This document shows, in pieces, positions 1-9,577 of a stretch of 52,500 bases of DNA (its first letter is position 1; each line of letters opens with the position of its first letter). Source of the DNA: Anaeromyces robustus (Eukaryota; Neocallimastigomycota; Neocallimastigomycetes; Neocallimastigales; Neocallimastigaceae). Location: NCBI GenBank assembly GCA_002104895.1, contig MCFG01000168.1, positions 1-52,500 of the forward strand, given 5' to 3'. The position numbers were made by a program, and so were the translations under genes. The notes beneath the pieces were generated by a model that was not told where the DNA came from, did not search any database, and saw only the letters and a list, made by a program, of their open reading frames with translations.

Positions 1-219
1 AAATTTTTTAAGTTTAATAATAAATAATAAGTTTTATATAAAAAATTTATTTTTAATATATTTTTATTAAGATGTATGACAGATTATACAAAATAATTAG
101 TAACTTGATATATATAATGTGGCTTATTTATTTAATCCGTTTGAATCCTTGACGTATTTGATGTGGCTTAGCATATATTGAATATTTAATAAAGTATGTG
201 AACATTAAAACTTGAAATT

Positions 220-291
220 GGGGTGTTAGCTCAGCGGTAGAGCAATTGACTGCAGATCAATAGGTCTTCGGTTCAAATCCGGAACGCCCCT
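220..291 (+). tRNA. tRNA-Cys(GCA): tRNA-Cys (anticodon GCA)
   Basis: A complete cloverleaf can be folded by eye. The acceptor stem pairs 220-226 with 284-290. The D arm is GCTC/GAGC (229-232 with 240-243). The anticodon stem pairs 245-249 with 257-261 around loop CTGCAGA, giving anticodon GCA at 252-254. The T arm pairs 267-271 with 279-283 around loop TTCAAAT. The discriminator base is T (291), the known identity base U73 of tRNA-Cys. There is no intron. The internal A box (about 227-243) and B box (GGTTCAAATCC, 270-280) of a Pol III promoter are present, and a T run (291-294) follows. A reading frame across the reverse strand here is only the antisense of this tRNA. Confidence 0.97.
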
Positions 292-869
292 TTTCAAATA
301 AAAAAAATATGACAATGAATTGAAATTTACTATGTTTAAATGACTCCTAATTCCTTTGGAGCTTAACGCCAATTTCATAAATGAGCGAAAATACATAGTA
401 TGAGTCATTTTTTATCTCTATATAATAGATAATAAATTTTATTATTATTATTAATTTTTTTTGTTTTATATATTTATTAAAATTATATTTTAATATTTAA
501 ATATAATAATATATATAGAAACAAAAAAATTTTTTTATTTATATATATATTCTAAACTTCTTTTATATATATATAAGAAGTTTAGAATATTAATTTTATT
601 TATTTATTAAAAAATAAAAAAAAGAATATAATTATATTTCATCTTATTTCATTTTTTCTTAATTTTTAATACATTAAAATTATATAAAAAGTTGAATAGG
701 TTTTATTTTTTATTTTTATTTTATTTTTTTTTTTTTTTTTTTTTGGTCAATAAAGCATAATATGATTTTTGGTTTAAAAAAAAAAAAAAAAAAATTAATA
801 CACTACTTAACATCTTATATTATATTTAAATATTATTTCTAAAAAAAAAAAATATAATTTTTTTTTAAA
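292..869. other. Intergenic AT-rich stretch between tRNA-Cys and a LINE fragment
   Basis: No gene was recognised. The part next to the tRNA (305-410) is less AT-rich and holds two pairs of complementary segments (see findings). A 16-bp perfect inverted repeat lies at 547-562/575-590. The rest is T and A runs, for example a long T run at about 720-744 and an A run at about 776-793. Confidence 0.7.
547..590. repeat. Perfect 16-bp inverted repeat (hairpin)
   Basis: The arms 547-562 and 575-590 are exact reverse complements (core TCTAAACTTCTT / AAGAAGTTTAGA) separated by a 12-nt AT loop. The arms are not simple sequence. It could be a foldback element or a hairpin terminator; nothing in the sequence decides. 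Confidence 0.8.
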
Positions 870-923
870 GCGTACAATTTGTACATCATCTTTATTGAAA
901 TTAAATATTAATATACATGAATC

Positions 924-959
<36 letters not shown>

Positions 960-2003
960 AAATACCAGTAAAACATTATAGATAATAATGAATAATACTT
1001 GAAAGGTATATAAAGTAGTAATAGTAATACATAAAAATAACAAATAAATTCATACTAACCCTTAATTCTAATACATATAAAATTAAAAGTAAATAATTGA
1101 TTTATCCCTTATTCTAACTTTGGGTCTATAAATAGGATCAGGCATTTGCCCTACTAGGCTGTCCCATACTGTGTTATCAGCATTGATGTTCCTTAGAAGA
1201 GGTTTTGTTTTGAATTTATTAATTGAAAAAAAAATATATATTGTCTTTTACAGATAACAGGCATGATATCATTCAATAGAGCCGCAGATCGCAACAAGAA
1301 TTGGAGATTTTGAATATGTACCAGATTCAGTCTGACATTTAAACAAACATTCCCATTCCTTTTTTGTATGAATAATTATTAATTTTATCACTAAAACCAT
1401 ATTATCTTCCACCAATTAAAAAAAATATAAATTCGATACCTATTAACTATTTTTCTATTACCTAAAATATCTATATTACTTATACTATTAATCCTAATAT
1501 TATTACTATTTTTATAACCCTTAACAATATTATTAATTCTATTATCTACACTAGAGTTATCACTGATCACAATTAAACTATTAAAAAGACTATCTAAAAA
1601 ATAAAAAAAAAATTTCTATCTAGATCAGAGAAGTGATGAAATACGAAGATTTTTAAAATAAGAAACAATTTATAAACCAATGATCAATTCTTTGATAACT
1701 GTCACAATGGAAACAACATGAACAAAAATAAAGACAAAAAATTATTATTAATCATTTTAGCAGCTTTAGCAACTCTAACATCCATTTTATATCCACATCT
1801 TGCCCTAAGTATCCACCTAAAACCTTTGCTATATTCTTGGAAATTCTGGATTAAGCTTTAAGTAATTTCTTGAATTTTTCAAAACTTATACATTTTATAA
1901 ATTTTAGCTTTAATCGATTTATCACTATTCATATTTAACAGCTAATGTGGTGGTGTACATTTATTAATTCTAAAAGTCATCTCATTGTCCTTAGCCCATT
2001 ATT
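870..2003 (-). pseudogene. 5'-truncated, internally deleted copy of the neighbouring LINE
   Basis: This stretch aligns end to end with the 3' part of the LINE at 2137-6620. It shares the 3' terminus beside a T run (plus-strand GCGTACAATTTGTAC), the 3' UTR, and the region encoding the C-terminal zinc-knuckle domain (1127-1900), about 1.25 kb upstream of the same landmarks in the longer copy. Around 1927 the alignment jumps from the equivalent of 3173 to the equivalent of 3771, so about 606 bp are missing. Similarity ends near 2003. Many substitutions and indels leave no usable frame. It is a dead insertion whose poly(A) tail is the T run at its left end. Confidence 0.85.
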
Positions 2004-2034
2004 TCCTTGTAACCATCTGGGTTTTAATTTTTTC

Positions 2035-2065
<31 letters not shown>

Positions 2066-2092
2066 CTAGAATTAATCTTTATTTAAAATTTA

Positions 2093-2095
<3 letters not shown>

Positions 2096-2136
<41 letters not shown>
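2096..2136 (-). repeat. Long T run, the poly(A) tail of the LINE
   Basis: About 41 T residues lie directly left of the shared LINE 3' terminus (GGCACACAATTTGTAC). On the minus strand this is a 3' poly(A) tail, as expected after target-primed reverse transcription. Confidence 0.8.
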
Positions 2137-2139
<3 letters not shown>

Positions 2140-2425
2140 GCACACAATTTGTACGTTAACTTTATTGAATTTAAATATTAAAATACATGAATCATAAAAA
2201 AAACACATAATGAAAAAAAAAAGATACTACTAAAAAAAATAAAAACCAGTAATATATTATAGATAATAATAAATAATACTGGAGGGAAAAAAAATAGTAT
2301 AATAATATTTAAAAACAATAAATCCATACAAGCCCTTAATTCTAAATATAGAATTAAAGTAAAATTGATCTATCCTATTCCACTAGGGTCGGAAATAGGA
2401 TCGGCATTTGCCCTACTAGGCTGTC

Positions 2426-3584
2426 CTACTGTGTTATCAGCATTGACATTCCTGGAGAGGTTGGTTTTAAATTTATTGAACAATATATGTTTTGTCTTTT
2501 ACAGACAACAGGCATGATATCATTCAATAGAGCCGCAGATCGCAACAAGAATGGGGATTTTGAATAAGTACCAGATTCAGTCTGACACTTAAACAAACAT
2601 TCCCATTCCATTTTGTATGGACTATTGTTAATTCTATCACTAAAGCCATAATCCCTTCCACCAATTAAAAAAATATAAATACTGTACCTATTAACTATTT
2701 TTTTATTACCTAATATATCTATATTACTAATACTATTAAACCTCATATTATTACTATTTTTATAACCCTTAACAATACTATTAATTCTATTATCTACATT
2801 AGGGTTATTACTGATCCTAACTAAACTATTAAAAAGACTATCTAAAAAATAAAAAAAATTTCTATCTAGATCAGAGAAGTGATCAATACGAAGATTTTTA
2901 AATAAGAAACAATTTATAAACCAATGATCAATTCTCTGATAACTGTCACAATGGAAACAACATGAACAACAATTAGGACAAGAATTATTAATCATTTTTG
3001 CAGCTTTAGCAACTCTAGCATCGATTTTATATCCACATCTTGCCCTAAGTATCCACCTAAAACCTTTGCTATATTCAGGATATTCTAGATTAAGTTTTAA
3101 GTAATTCCTTGATTCTTCAAATTTGTACATTTTATAAGTTTTAGCTTTAATTGATTTATCACTGTTCATGTCTCTGTCCCAATAGAATTCCATAATTTCT
3201 TTAGTAGAGGATGAAATATTGTTTAATTTATCATTTAATATTTTACTTTCTTTGTCCCAAGTCCATTTTCTTGTTGTAGCAACATTATTAACTATCTTAG
3301 AGATAATGCAGTTGGAGTCCTTCCACTTATTAAAACATCTAACCTGAGCTAAAGCACATTTACCAGAAAGTGGAGGAATATTGAGTTCTTTTGAGATGCA
3401 ATAAATAGAAACAAAAGAATTAGGTTTCGAGTAGCCTAAAATCCAATAAAAACCTTTGTTAATAATTGTTTGTGTAGAACTAGTATTGTTTTTGTTAGAA
3501 CCAAGCAAAGGAGCGTAATAGGAAACTTGTCCAATAACTTTTGCAGAGAATAAAGTTCTTTTAAGAGGAATAGGAATCAGATCA
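2426..3584 (-). CDS. LINE polyprotein part 3: thumb region and C-terminal CCHC zinc knuckle
   Basis: The frame is open from about 3584; the first Met is at 3508, but the residues upstream of it (IGQVSYYAPLLGSN) belong to the same protein. The middle shows CPNCCSCCFHC followed by HWFINC, a Cys/His cluster ending in H-x4-C like the C-terminal zinc knuckle found after the RT in many LINEs, thought to bind RNA or DNA. The last about 120 codons have low similarity to anything recognised. The copy at 870-2003 derives from this region. The stop is at 2426-2428. Confidence 0.85.
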
Positions 3585-4106
3585 TTTTTTTAAAAAACCT
3601 TGAATTGAAAACAAAGCCTTACTAACTTTATTTTTCATTTTACTAATAACGAATTTTAAATCTAGAGATTTGTGAAAGGGAACACCAAGGTAAGTATAAC
3701 AATCTGTTTTAGGGATTGGGATTCCTGTTAAATAAAAGGTAGGGTCTTCTCTAAGAATATATTCCGAATTTTCATGTCTAACAGCAAATGTGGCACATTT
3801 ATTGATTCCAAAAGTCATCTCATTGTCCTTAGCCCATTTACTAACTGAGCGAAGAAGTTTATTCATATGAGATCTACTAGGGGCACAAAGAACAATATCA
3901 TCAGCAAATAATCCTCCACAGCAATATTCAGTATCTATTTTCACACCATTGTGCAGGCAATCGTTGAAGATGTCGTTGATAAACAAATTAAAAAGTATAG
4001 GAGATAAGGGACATCCTTGTCGAACTCCTTTAAGTATACTGAAGGAATCGGAAAATTGTCCATTAATTTTAACACAAGCTTTGGAAGACAGATATAGGTT
4101 CTCCAA
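3582..4106 (-). CDS. LINE polyprotein part 2: reverse transcriptase motifs B to E
   Basis: This frame continues part 1 after the slip at 4105-4109. It carries motif B GVRQGCPLSPILFNLFIND, the catalytic FADDIVL box (motif C), motif D (GINKCATF region) and the motif E-like YTYLGVP. The apparent start codon is only the first Met in this frame and not a real initiation site. The frame ends at TGA (3582-3584) just after an A7 run (minus strand); removing one A would run it straight into the zinc-knuckle frame. As read, the polymerase domain is split from both neighbours. Confidence 0.88.
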   Translation of the reverse strand: MENLYLSSKACVKINGQFSDSFSILKGVRQGCPLSPILFNLFINDIFNDCLHNGVKIDTEYCCGGLFADDIVLCAPSRSHMNKLLRSVSKWAKDNEMTFGINKCATFAVRHENSEYILREDPTFYLTGIPIPKTDCYTYLGVPFHKSLDLKFVISKMKNKVSKALFSIQGFLKK

Positions 4107-6619
4107 AAATTGAAAGCATTTTCCTTGTATACCAAGGTATAAATTTTCAATAAAATGTTATAGATGGGCACAGAATCGTAAGCTTTTTTAAGATCCAGAA
4201 AAGCTAAATAAGTATCTTCCCCTTTGAATTTACGTCTTTGACAAATAGAAAGAATAGAGATAAAAAGACTAATACATTCTTCCTTATTCCGAAAGCCAAA
4301 TTGTTCTGGTCTAATGAATCCATGACTTATACCATATTCAGAAATTCTAGAAGCAATAATTTTCGAAAGAATCTTAATACCATTATTGATAAGTGAGATA
4401 CCACGATAGTTATCACAATTAGAAAGATCGCCTTTTTTTGGAATAGAAACAATGGATGCATTATTCCAAAAAATAGGAAAATCACCATTCCAAATACGAT
4501 TAATTAAGAAACAGAAACAACTAAGACCAGCCGGAACATAGGAATCATTATTTACAGAGTCATTTGAAGAGGAATCAGGAATTAAAGCTTTATAAAATTC
4601 AATAGGGATACCGTCGGGACCCGAGGCTTTAAAGTTAGGGATAGAAAGGATGGCCTTTTTGATTTCTTCAATGCTGATATCTTGGTTAATATCCCATACT
4701 ATGTTATTTCCACTCTTTATACGATTGATAGCGGGAGAATACTTCCAGAATTTTTTATTCATGCTATGTCCAGTAGAGTCATTACTAAGTTTCTTATAAT
4801 AATTACACCAAACATCTAATTGATCTTTAGTACTATACACTAAGTTATCTTGGTGGTCTCTGATAGGATGAGGTATAAATAACTCCTGATTGTTATTTTT
4901 AATATTCTTCTTAATCCATGACCATGATTTTCTGCTGTCATTTTTTAAGGTAGCCTCGCAGCCTATTTTAATCCAAAATAAATAGTTTTGTCTTCTAAAT
5001 TCATTACATTTTTTATGAATAGATTGGCATAATTTATTATAAGATGCAACAAGGATAATAAATTGATTAGGTTCATAATCCAAATGGCTCTTTTTAATTT
5101 GTCGATACTTCAAGCTTTTGATTCTTTGAAGACAGTAAATATTACGTGACATATGGAACATTGATTTCCTAATTTCAGTAGAAGATGTAATTTCAAGGTC
5201 CTCTGCAATTGAATTAGATGTATCAATAAACTTATCAACTAGATCATCAATAGAAAGAGAAGGATTATTAAAAATCTCATTATTTAAAATAGCAAACTTG
5301 TTATTGTCAACAATATCGTTTTTCATTTCCTTACAACGAATTCTATTCCATTGAACAACCTTTTTTGGATGAGTAAAGGAGAGATCAACAAAGTTTTTCT
5401 TACAATATACTAACATTGGTTTATGATCAGAGACTGGGTGATAATCAATAAAAGAAGCATACGATATAAGGTTCAACATTTTATAATTAACCAAAGCATG
5501 ATCAATATCTGAAGATAAATTACCTTGAACCCAAGAGATTCTTGAACTATTGAGAGGTAAAATCATCCAACCATTAATCTGTGATATTTTTTCTTCAAGG
5601 TCCACTGTTTTCATGTTAAAATCCCCAACAAGAATAGAAGCATGATCACGATGAATATTAAGCCATTCAATAACTTCTGCTAAAGCACACTTCACTTGTG
5701 TAGAATGAGAGCTGACGGGGATATATACATTTCCAACAGAGCATTTAGAGTCGTAGATATTATAATTGGTTAAGGAAATAATGTAATTAAATGAATTCTC
5801 TTCAAGTATTGCTTGACAAGATTTATGATAACCTAAAAATAAACCTCTCATGCCTGGAATACTATCAACGGCTCTTCTAACAAAATAACGGTAATTGGGA
5901 ATAGTGACTTTACATGGTTGACTACTATTGGAACCAGAACCATTCTTTGTTTCTTGAAAACAGAGGAAAAGAGGTTTGAATAATGTGATAAAGTATTCGA
6001 TACTATCTTTCTTTTCATGGTTCCATCCATTGGTATTCCAACTGAGACAAAAAGTAAACTTATCTTTGATAGAATTAAGAGAGTTGAGATTAGAGTGTAT
6101 ACTAACTAATGAGTTGCGTTGAGAAGAATCTGAAGTATTAGATTGTGAGGATGTTGTAGTAGAATTACTTTGGTTATTAATTGAATCATTAAAGTTTGTT
6201 GTAGAATTACTTTGGTTATTGATTGAATCATTAAAGTTTGTTGAAGAAGAAAATAGTTGATTTCTGGTCTGTTGAAGTGATCTTTTACGAATATAATGAG
6301 TGCAATTACTATACGACAAGCGAGCATTTGAGATATGTGATACAAATTTCTTTTTGAAATCATCAAATTTGAAGTCAGATGATAAAACCTTGATCCTAAA
6401 ATACCAACCTCTAGAACACATAGATCGTTTAACTGAAAGAATGTACTTGTTGAACTCCTTAAATTTCGATTCCAGAAAATCCATCATATATGCATTGGTC
6501 CATGAGTGAAGGCCATTGATGAAGATAATGCTAGTGTTGTTAATATCAATTCCATAACAACGGAAACCACGAACAAACACATTACTATTTTCGTTACTAT
6601 TATAAAAATTCCGTACCAT
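3941..6619 (-). CDS. LINE polyprotein part 1: N-terminal region, APE endonuclease, reverse transcriptase motifs through A
   Basis: 892 codons from ATG 6619-6617, the first ATG after an in-frame TAA. Residues 1-110 have an RRM-like look (FINGLHSW, RGWYFRIKV), which is only a suggestion. Residues about 127-154 are a 14-residue unit encoded twice (42-bp duplication, 6161-6244). The endonuclease covers about 185-405: WNTNGW (Asn195), QETK (Glu223), GDFN (Asp333, Asn335), SDIDHALV and SDHKP, the full catalytic set of APE-type LINE endonucleases that nick target DNA. The reverse transcriptase follows with KASGPDGIPIEF, PKKGDLSNCDNYRGISL and motif A FLDLKKAYDSV. The frame is lost after about codon 840 (near 4109), and the remaining codons to 3941 are out-of-frame readthrough. 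The real continuation is the 4106-3582 frame. Confidence 0.9.
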   Translation of the reverse strand: MVRNFYNSNENSNVFVRGFRCYGIDINNTSIIFINGLHSWTNAYMMDFLESKFKEFNKYILSVKRSMCSRGWYFRIKVLSSDFKFDDFKKKFVSHISNARLSYSNCTHYIRKRSLQQTRNQLFSSSTNFNDSINNQSNSTTNFNDSINNQSNSTTTSSQSNTSDSSQRNSLVSIHSNLNSLNSIKDKFTFCLSWNTNGWNHEKKDSIEYFITLFKPLFLCFQETKNGSGSNSSQPCKVTIPNYRYFVRRAVDSIPGMRGLFLGYHKSCQAILEENSFNYIISLTNYNIYDSKCSVGNVYIPVSSHSTQVKCALAEVIEWLNIHRDHASILVGDFNMKTVDLEEKISQINGWMILPLNSSRISWVQGNLSSDIDHALVNYKMLNLISYASFIDYHPVSDHKPMLVYCKKNFVDLSFTHPKKVVQWNRIRCKEMKNDIVDNNKFAILNNEIFNNPSLSIDDLVDKFIDTSNSIAEDLEITSSTEIRKSMFHMSRNIYCLQRIKSLKYRQIKKSHLDYEPNQFIILVASYNKLCQSIHKKCNEFRRQNYLFWIKIGCEATLKNDSRKSWSWIKKNIKNNNQELFIPHPIRDHQDNLVYSTKDQLDVWCNYYKKLSNDSTGHSMNKKFWKYSPAINRIKSGNNIVWDINQDISIEEIKKAILSIPNFKASGPDGIPIEFYKALIPDSSSNDSVNNDSYVPAGLSCFCFLINRIWNGDFPIFWNNASIVSIPKKGDLSNCDNYRGISLINNGIKILSKIIASRISEYGISHGFIRPEQFGFRNKEECISLFISILSICQRRKFKGEDTYLAFLDLKKAYDSVPIYNILLKIYTLVYKENAFNFWRTYICLPKLVLKLMDNFPIPSVYLKEFDKDVPYLLYFLICLSTTSSTIACTMV

Positions 6620-6640
6620 TGTGATTATATATATTTAATA

Positions 6641-6680
6641 TTGAAAAAAATAAAAAAGAAAAATGAAGTGCAAAACTAAA

Positions 6681-6735
<55 letters not shown>

Positions 6736-7920
6736 AAAAAGATCGAGTTAAAAAAAATGTAGACTAGTAATAACTGAATGTAAATTTTTCACTGTTGTTT
6801 AAATTTTACAATTGTTTATCTTCTTTACACTATTATAAAAACACTTTTAGAATATTGATAGTTGTTATAAAAATCTCTTTTTGCGAATGTAAATATATTT
6901 GAAATCTTGTAAATTCTTAAATTCATGAAATTAAAAAAAAGTTAAAGGTGAAGAACTCAAAAATAACTATTCTAAATTCTAATAAAGTATAAGCACATGC
7001 ATTTGAGTGAATCAAGCTCATACAATAATTAACGCAATTACAATGGATTCATACAGTGATAATATACAGAAATACATGAAAGGTAAATTTAAAAGAAAAT
7101 ACAAATAACTCATTTCCTGCATATCCAACTTATACATATTATTAGAAAAAAGAACAATTATTGAGGAGACTTCATAAAATGCCCTTAACGTCGCCATGTA
7201 TCGACAGGCATTTACCCTCTTCTGAGCATTCCAAATGAATGGAAGTACAGGTCCTCAGAAGAGGACTGCAAATCAATATAAATCATTTTACACTAATAAA
7301 ATAAATAAATAATTAATCTTAAACAACAATCCTAAAAAAGCATATTTTATTATTAGTTTCAATTTAAAATTTTTCTAAAATAATCTAAACCAAATATTAT
7401 ACAACACTAAATTAATACATAAAACACATTCTTATATTTTTTTTTAATTATTTAAGAATTAATTTTATTAATCTTAAAAGAATTATTATTAATAATTATT
7501 AATATTATTATTATTTTTTTTATATTTTGCAATAATACTTTGTTCAACAAAAAAATTATGTTAAAAATTATTATACATTTAATTAAATAAAACTTAATTT
7601 TACTACATATATTAAAATTATAATTTTTTTATTATTACATATTTTATTGTTTTATATAAAAAAAAAAATATTTTCGTTTGTTTGTTTGTTTGTTTTAATT
7701 TTTTTTTTTTTTCGTGATAAAAAAAAAAAAAAAATTATTTTTTAAATTTGTTAAAATTTTATTTCGTTTTTGAAATTATTGCGTTTGTTTTTTAAATTTT
7801 TTTTATTTAATTTTTCGTTTGCTTTTTTTATTTATTTTTTATTTTTTTTTTTGCGTCTAATTTATTTTTCTAATGTCATTGTTTTTTTTTTAACTATATT
7901 TATTCAGTTTAAATAACTGT
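6641..7920. other. Intergenic region with one unexplained higher-complexity island
   Basis: A T run (about 6700-6730) and AT-rich DNA surround an island at about 6960-7270 that is far less AT-biased and contains two strong stem-loops (see the separate entry). The stretch 7270-7920 is T-rich, with a TTTG repeat (7675-7692), and holds nothing recognisable except probably the 3' UTR of the LRR gene. Confidence 0.65.
7178..7264. other. Unexplained GC-richer island with two consecutive stem-loops
   Basis: The plus strand folds into AATGCC (7178-7183)/GGCATT with an inner GTCG/CGAC pair, followed at once by an 11-bp perfect stem CCTCTTCTGAG (7216-7226)/CTCAGAAGAGG (7254-7264). The plus strand also reads as peptide-like sequence (LRRLHKMPLTSPCIDRHL) interrupted by TAG and TGA. 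It is either a structured non-coding RNA or a decayed coding fragment. It matches no U-snRNA, U3, RNase P or tRNA signature that I know. Confidence 0.45.
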
Positions 7921-9577
7921 TTAGTATTTAGTAGTAGTGGTAGTGTATGGCTTAGTGGCGGTAGTAGTAGTGGTGTATGGCTTAGTAGTGGTAGTAGTGG
8001 TAGTGTAGGTTCTTGGTTCATCATGGACCTTAATACTAGTTTCATTAGTACGGTAAGTAGAAGTTGGAATAGTGTGAGTAGTAGTAGTACCCTTAACTTC
8101 TCTAACATCAGCACAACAGCAAGTACGGCAAATTAAACAAGCACAGCAAAGGAATAAGAGAAGAGAGAAAAGAATAGTGTAGAAAATAATAGCAGCAAGT
8201 GATCCAAAGAAGCTAGTACCATCACTTTCGGTATAGTTTGGACCAAAGTTAGAGAAAATATTAGCATTACCATTGTCATAGAAACTAGTATCATAACCAG
8301 TACTGTATGAGTTATCATATGGAGTACCGTAATTACCATTGTTATAGTAACTGTTATCATAACCAGCGCTGTTACTCCAATCACCATAACCTACAGCGTT
8401 ATTACCATAGTAATTGTTGTAATCGTAAGAACCATAGTTAGAGTAATTGTTGTAACCAGTGTAACCATAACTGTATGGATTAGACATATCATAAACATTC
8501 ATATCTCTGTTAGTAGCTTCACCTTCATAAGTGACACTAGTAGCATCTGGGTTACCGTTTTCGGCATTAGTCTTTTTGATATCTTCTTCGGTACAAACCT
8601 TAACAGAACCTTTACAAAGAGCGTTTTTTACATCACATAAAGCAGAGTCTTTGAAAGCACAACCTTTAACGTTACTTAAGTATGGAACGTAACCGTATAA
8701 ATCTGGATTACCTTCTAAATTACTATATTATTATAAAAAAATAATAAATATTATAAATATTAATTAATAAATATTAATATCTTATGTATATAATTTAATA
8801 GTATCTTTTTTTTTTTTCGAAACATTTATTAATAATACTACATCTGATTTTAATTTTTTTTCGAAACATTTATTAATACAAACATCTATTTTATTTTATT
8901 TTATTTTATTTTATTTTTTTTTTATTTGATTTTAATTAATTATTTTTTCTATAATTTATATACTTACAATTGTTCAAGATTTTGTAAATTCTTTAATTCA
9001 TATGGAATAGTACCCTTGAACTTGTTCTTAGCTAAGTTTCTATTTTTTTTACATGATATTAAATATAAATATAATATAATATAATTATTAGTAAAATTAC
9101 ATAAATCTATTTTAATATTAATTATCTATTAATAACACATTTATTCTTTATATTTGTTAACATTTATTTCCTTATATTTTGTAAATAAAAAAAATTTTTT
9201 TTTTAATTATATAATACTTACAAGTTCTTTAAGCTAGTTAAAGAACCAAGAGATTTTGGAATAGCACCTTCAATGTTATCATTTGCTAAATCTAAATAAG
9301 CTAAATTCTTTAAGTTAGCGATTTTGTCAACAAAATTGGTAATATCATTAGTTTTCTTAACATTGTTAAACTTAAGTTCAATAATGTTTTTGTCTTTATC
9401 ACAACGAACACCATTGAAATCACAACATTTGTCAACATTGAAAACCTTTTTAATGTCGTCATTTAAGAATTGAAGAGCTCCATCTAAAAATTCACAATCA
9501 GTTTCAGCTTTAACTTTTGAGCCAAATAATAAAACTGTAGCTACAGTAGCGATTAAATTCTTATTTAAGAAATGCAT
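7921..9577 (-). CDS. LRR receptor-like single-pass membrane protein (3 exons, 409 aa)
   Basis: Exons 9577-9222, 9039-8968 and 8721/8722-7921, joined through introns 9221-9040 and 8967-8723, both GTAAGT...TAG and phase 2. Exon 2 is exactly 72 nt, one 24-residue LRR. A signal peptide (about 1-24) is followed by a Cys-containing N-cap (DKCCDFNGVRCD), then repeats of the LxxLxLAxNxxxGxIPxxL type, which is the plant/extracellular style. After a short Cys-rich part and a long Tyr/Asn/Gly/Ser-rich stretch comes one membrane helix (residues about 300-325) followed by a Cys cluster (CCACLICRTCCC, possible palmitoylation). The cytoplasmic tail is Thr-rich with repeated KPYTTTTT units and no kinase. By family and topology it is a surface sensor or adhesin; the ligand is unknown. 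A start within the signal peptide fits best. Confidence 0.88.

Larger units (their letters stand above)
2137..6640 (-). mobile_element. Near full-length APE-type non-LTR retrotransposon (LINE), frameshifted
   Basis: A minus-strand element with one long coding region read in three overlapping frames (6619-3941, 4106-3582, about 3584-2426), a 3' UTR (2425-2137) and a poly(A) tail. In order it encodes an N-terminal region, an apurinic-type endonuclease, a reverse transcriptase and a C-terminal zinc knuckle. No RNase H was seen. The frames join with one missing base in the A5 run at 4105-4109 and one extra base in the T7 run at 3585-3591, so this copy cannot make a full protein unless those are sequence errors. 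A second, truncated copy lies immediately left. The 5' boundary is uncertain. An 8-bp direct repeat TAGACTAG at 2062-2069 and 6760-6767 is a weak target-site-duplication candidate. Confidence 0.88.

Noticed and set aside
226-408. 60-codon minus-strand frame over the tRNA
   Set aside because: Its C-terminal part is simply the antisense of tRNA-Cys; no other support.
807-1043. Poly-Phe/poly-Lys frames across homopolymers (also 7890-8387 alternates, 27840-28052, 28851-29081, 19350-19532)
   Set aside because: These are products of A/T runs or of the wrong frame of real genes; no start context, domain or codon pattern.
4100-4115. Programmed -1 frameshift in the LINE
   Set aside because: It lies in the middle of the RT domain, with no canonical slippery heptamer; a lost base in the A5 run fits better.
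2062-6767. TAGACTAG as a firm LINE target-site duplication
   Set aside because: It lies about 26 bp outside the poly(A) tail on one side and the 5' end is uncertain; kept only as a weak candidate.
7178-7264. H/ACA snoRNA or spliceosomal snRNA
   Set aside because: There is no room for an H box between the stems, no ACA at the right distance, and no U1-U6 or U3 signature sequence.
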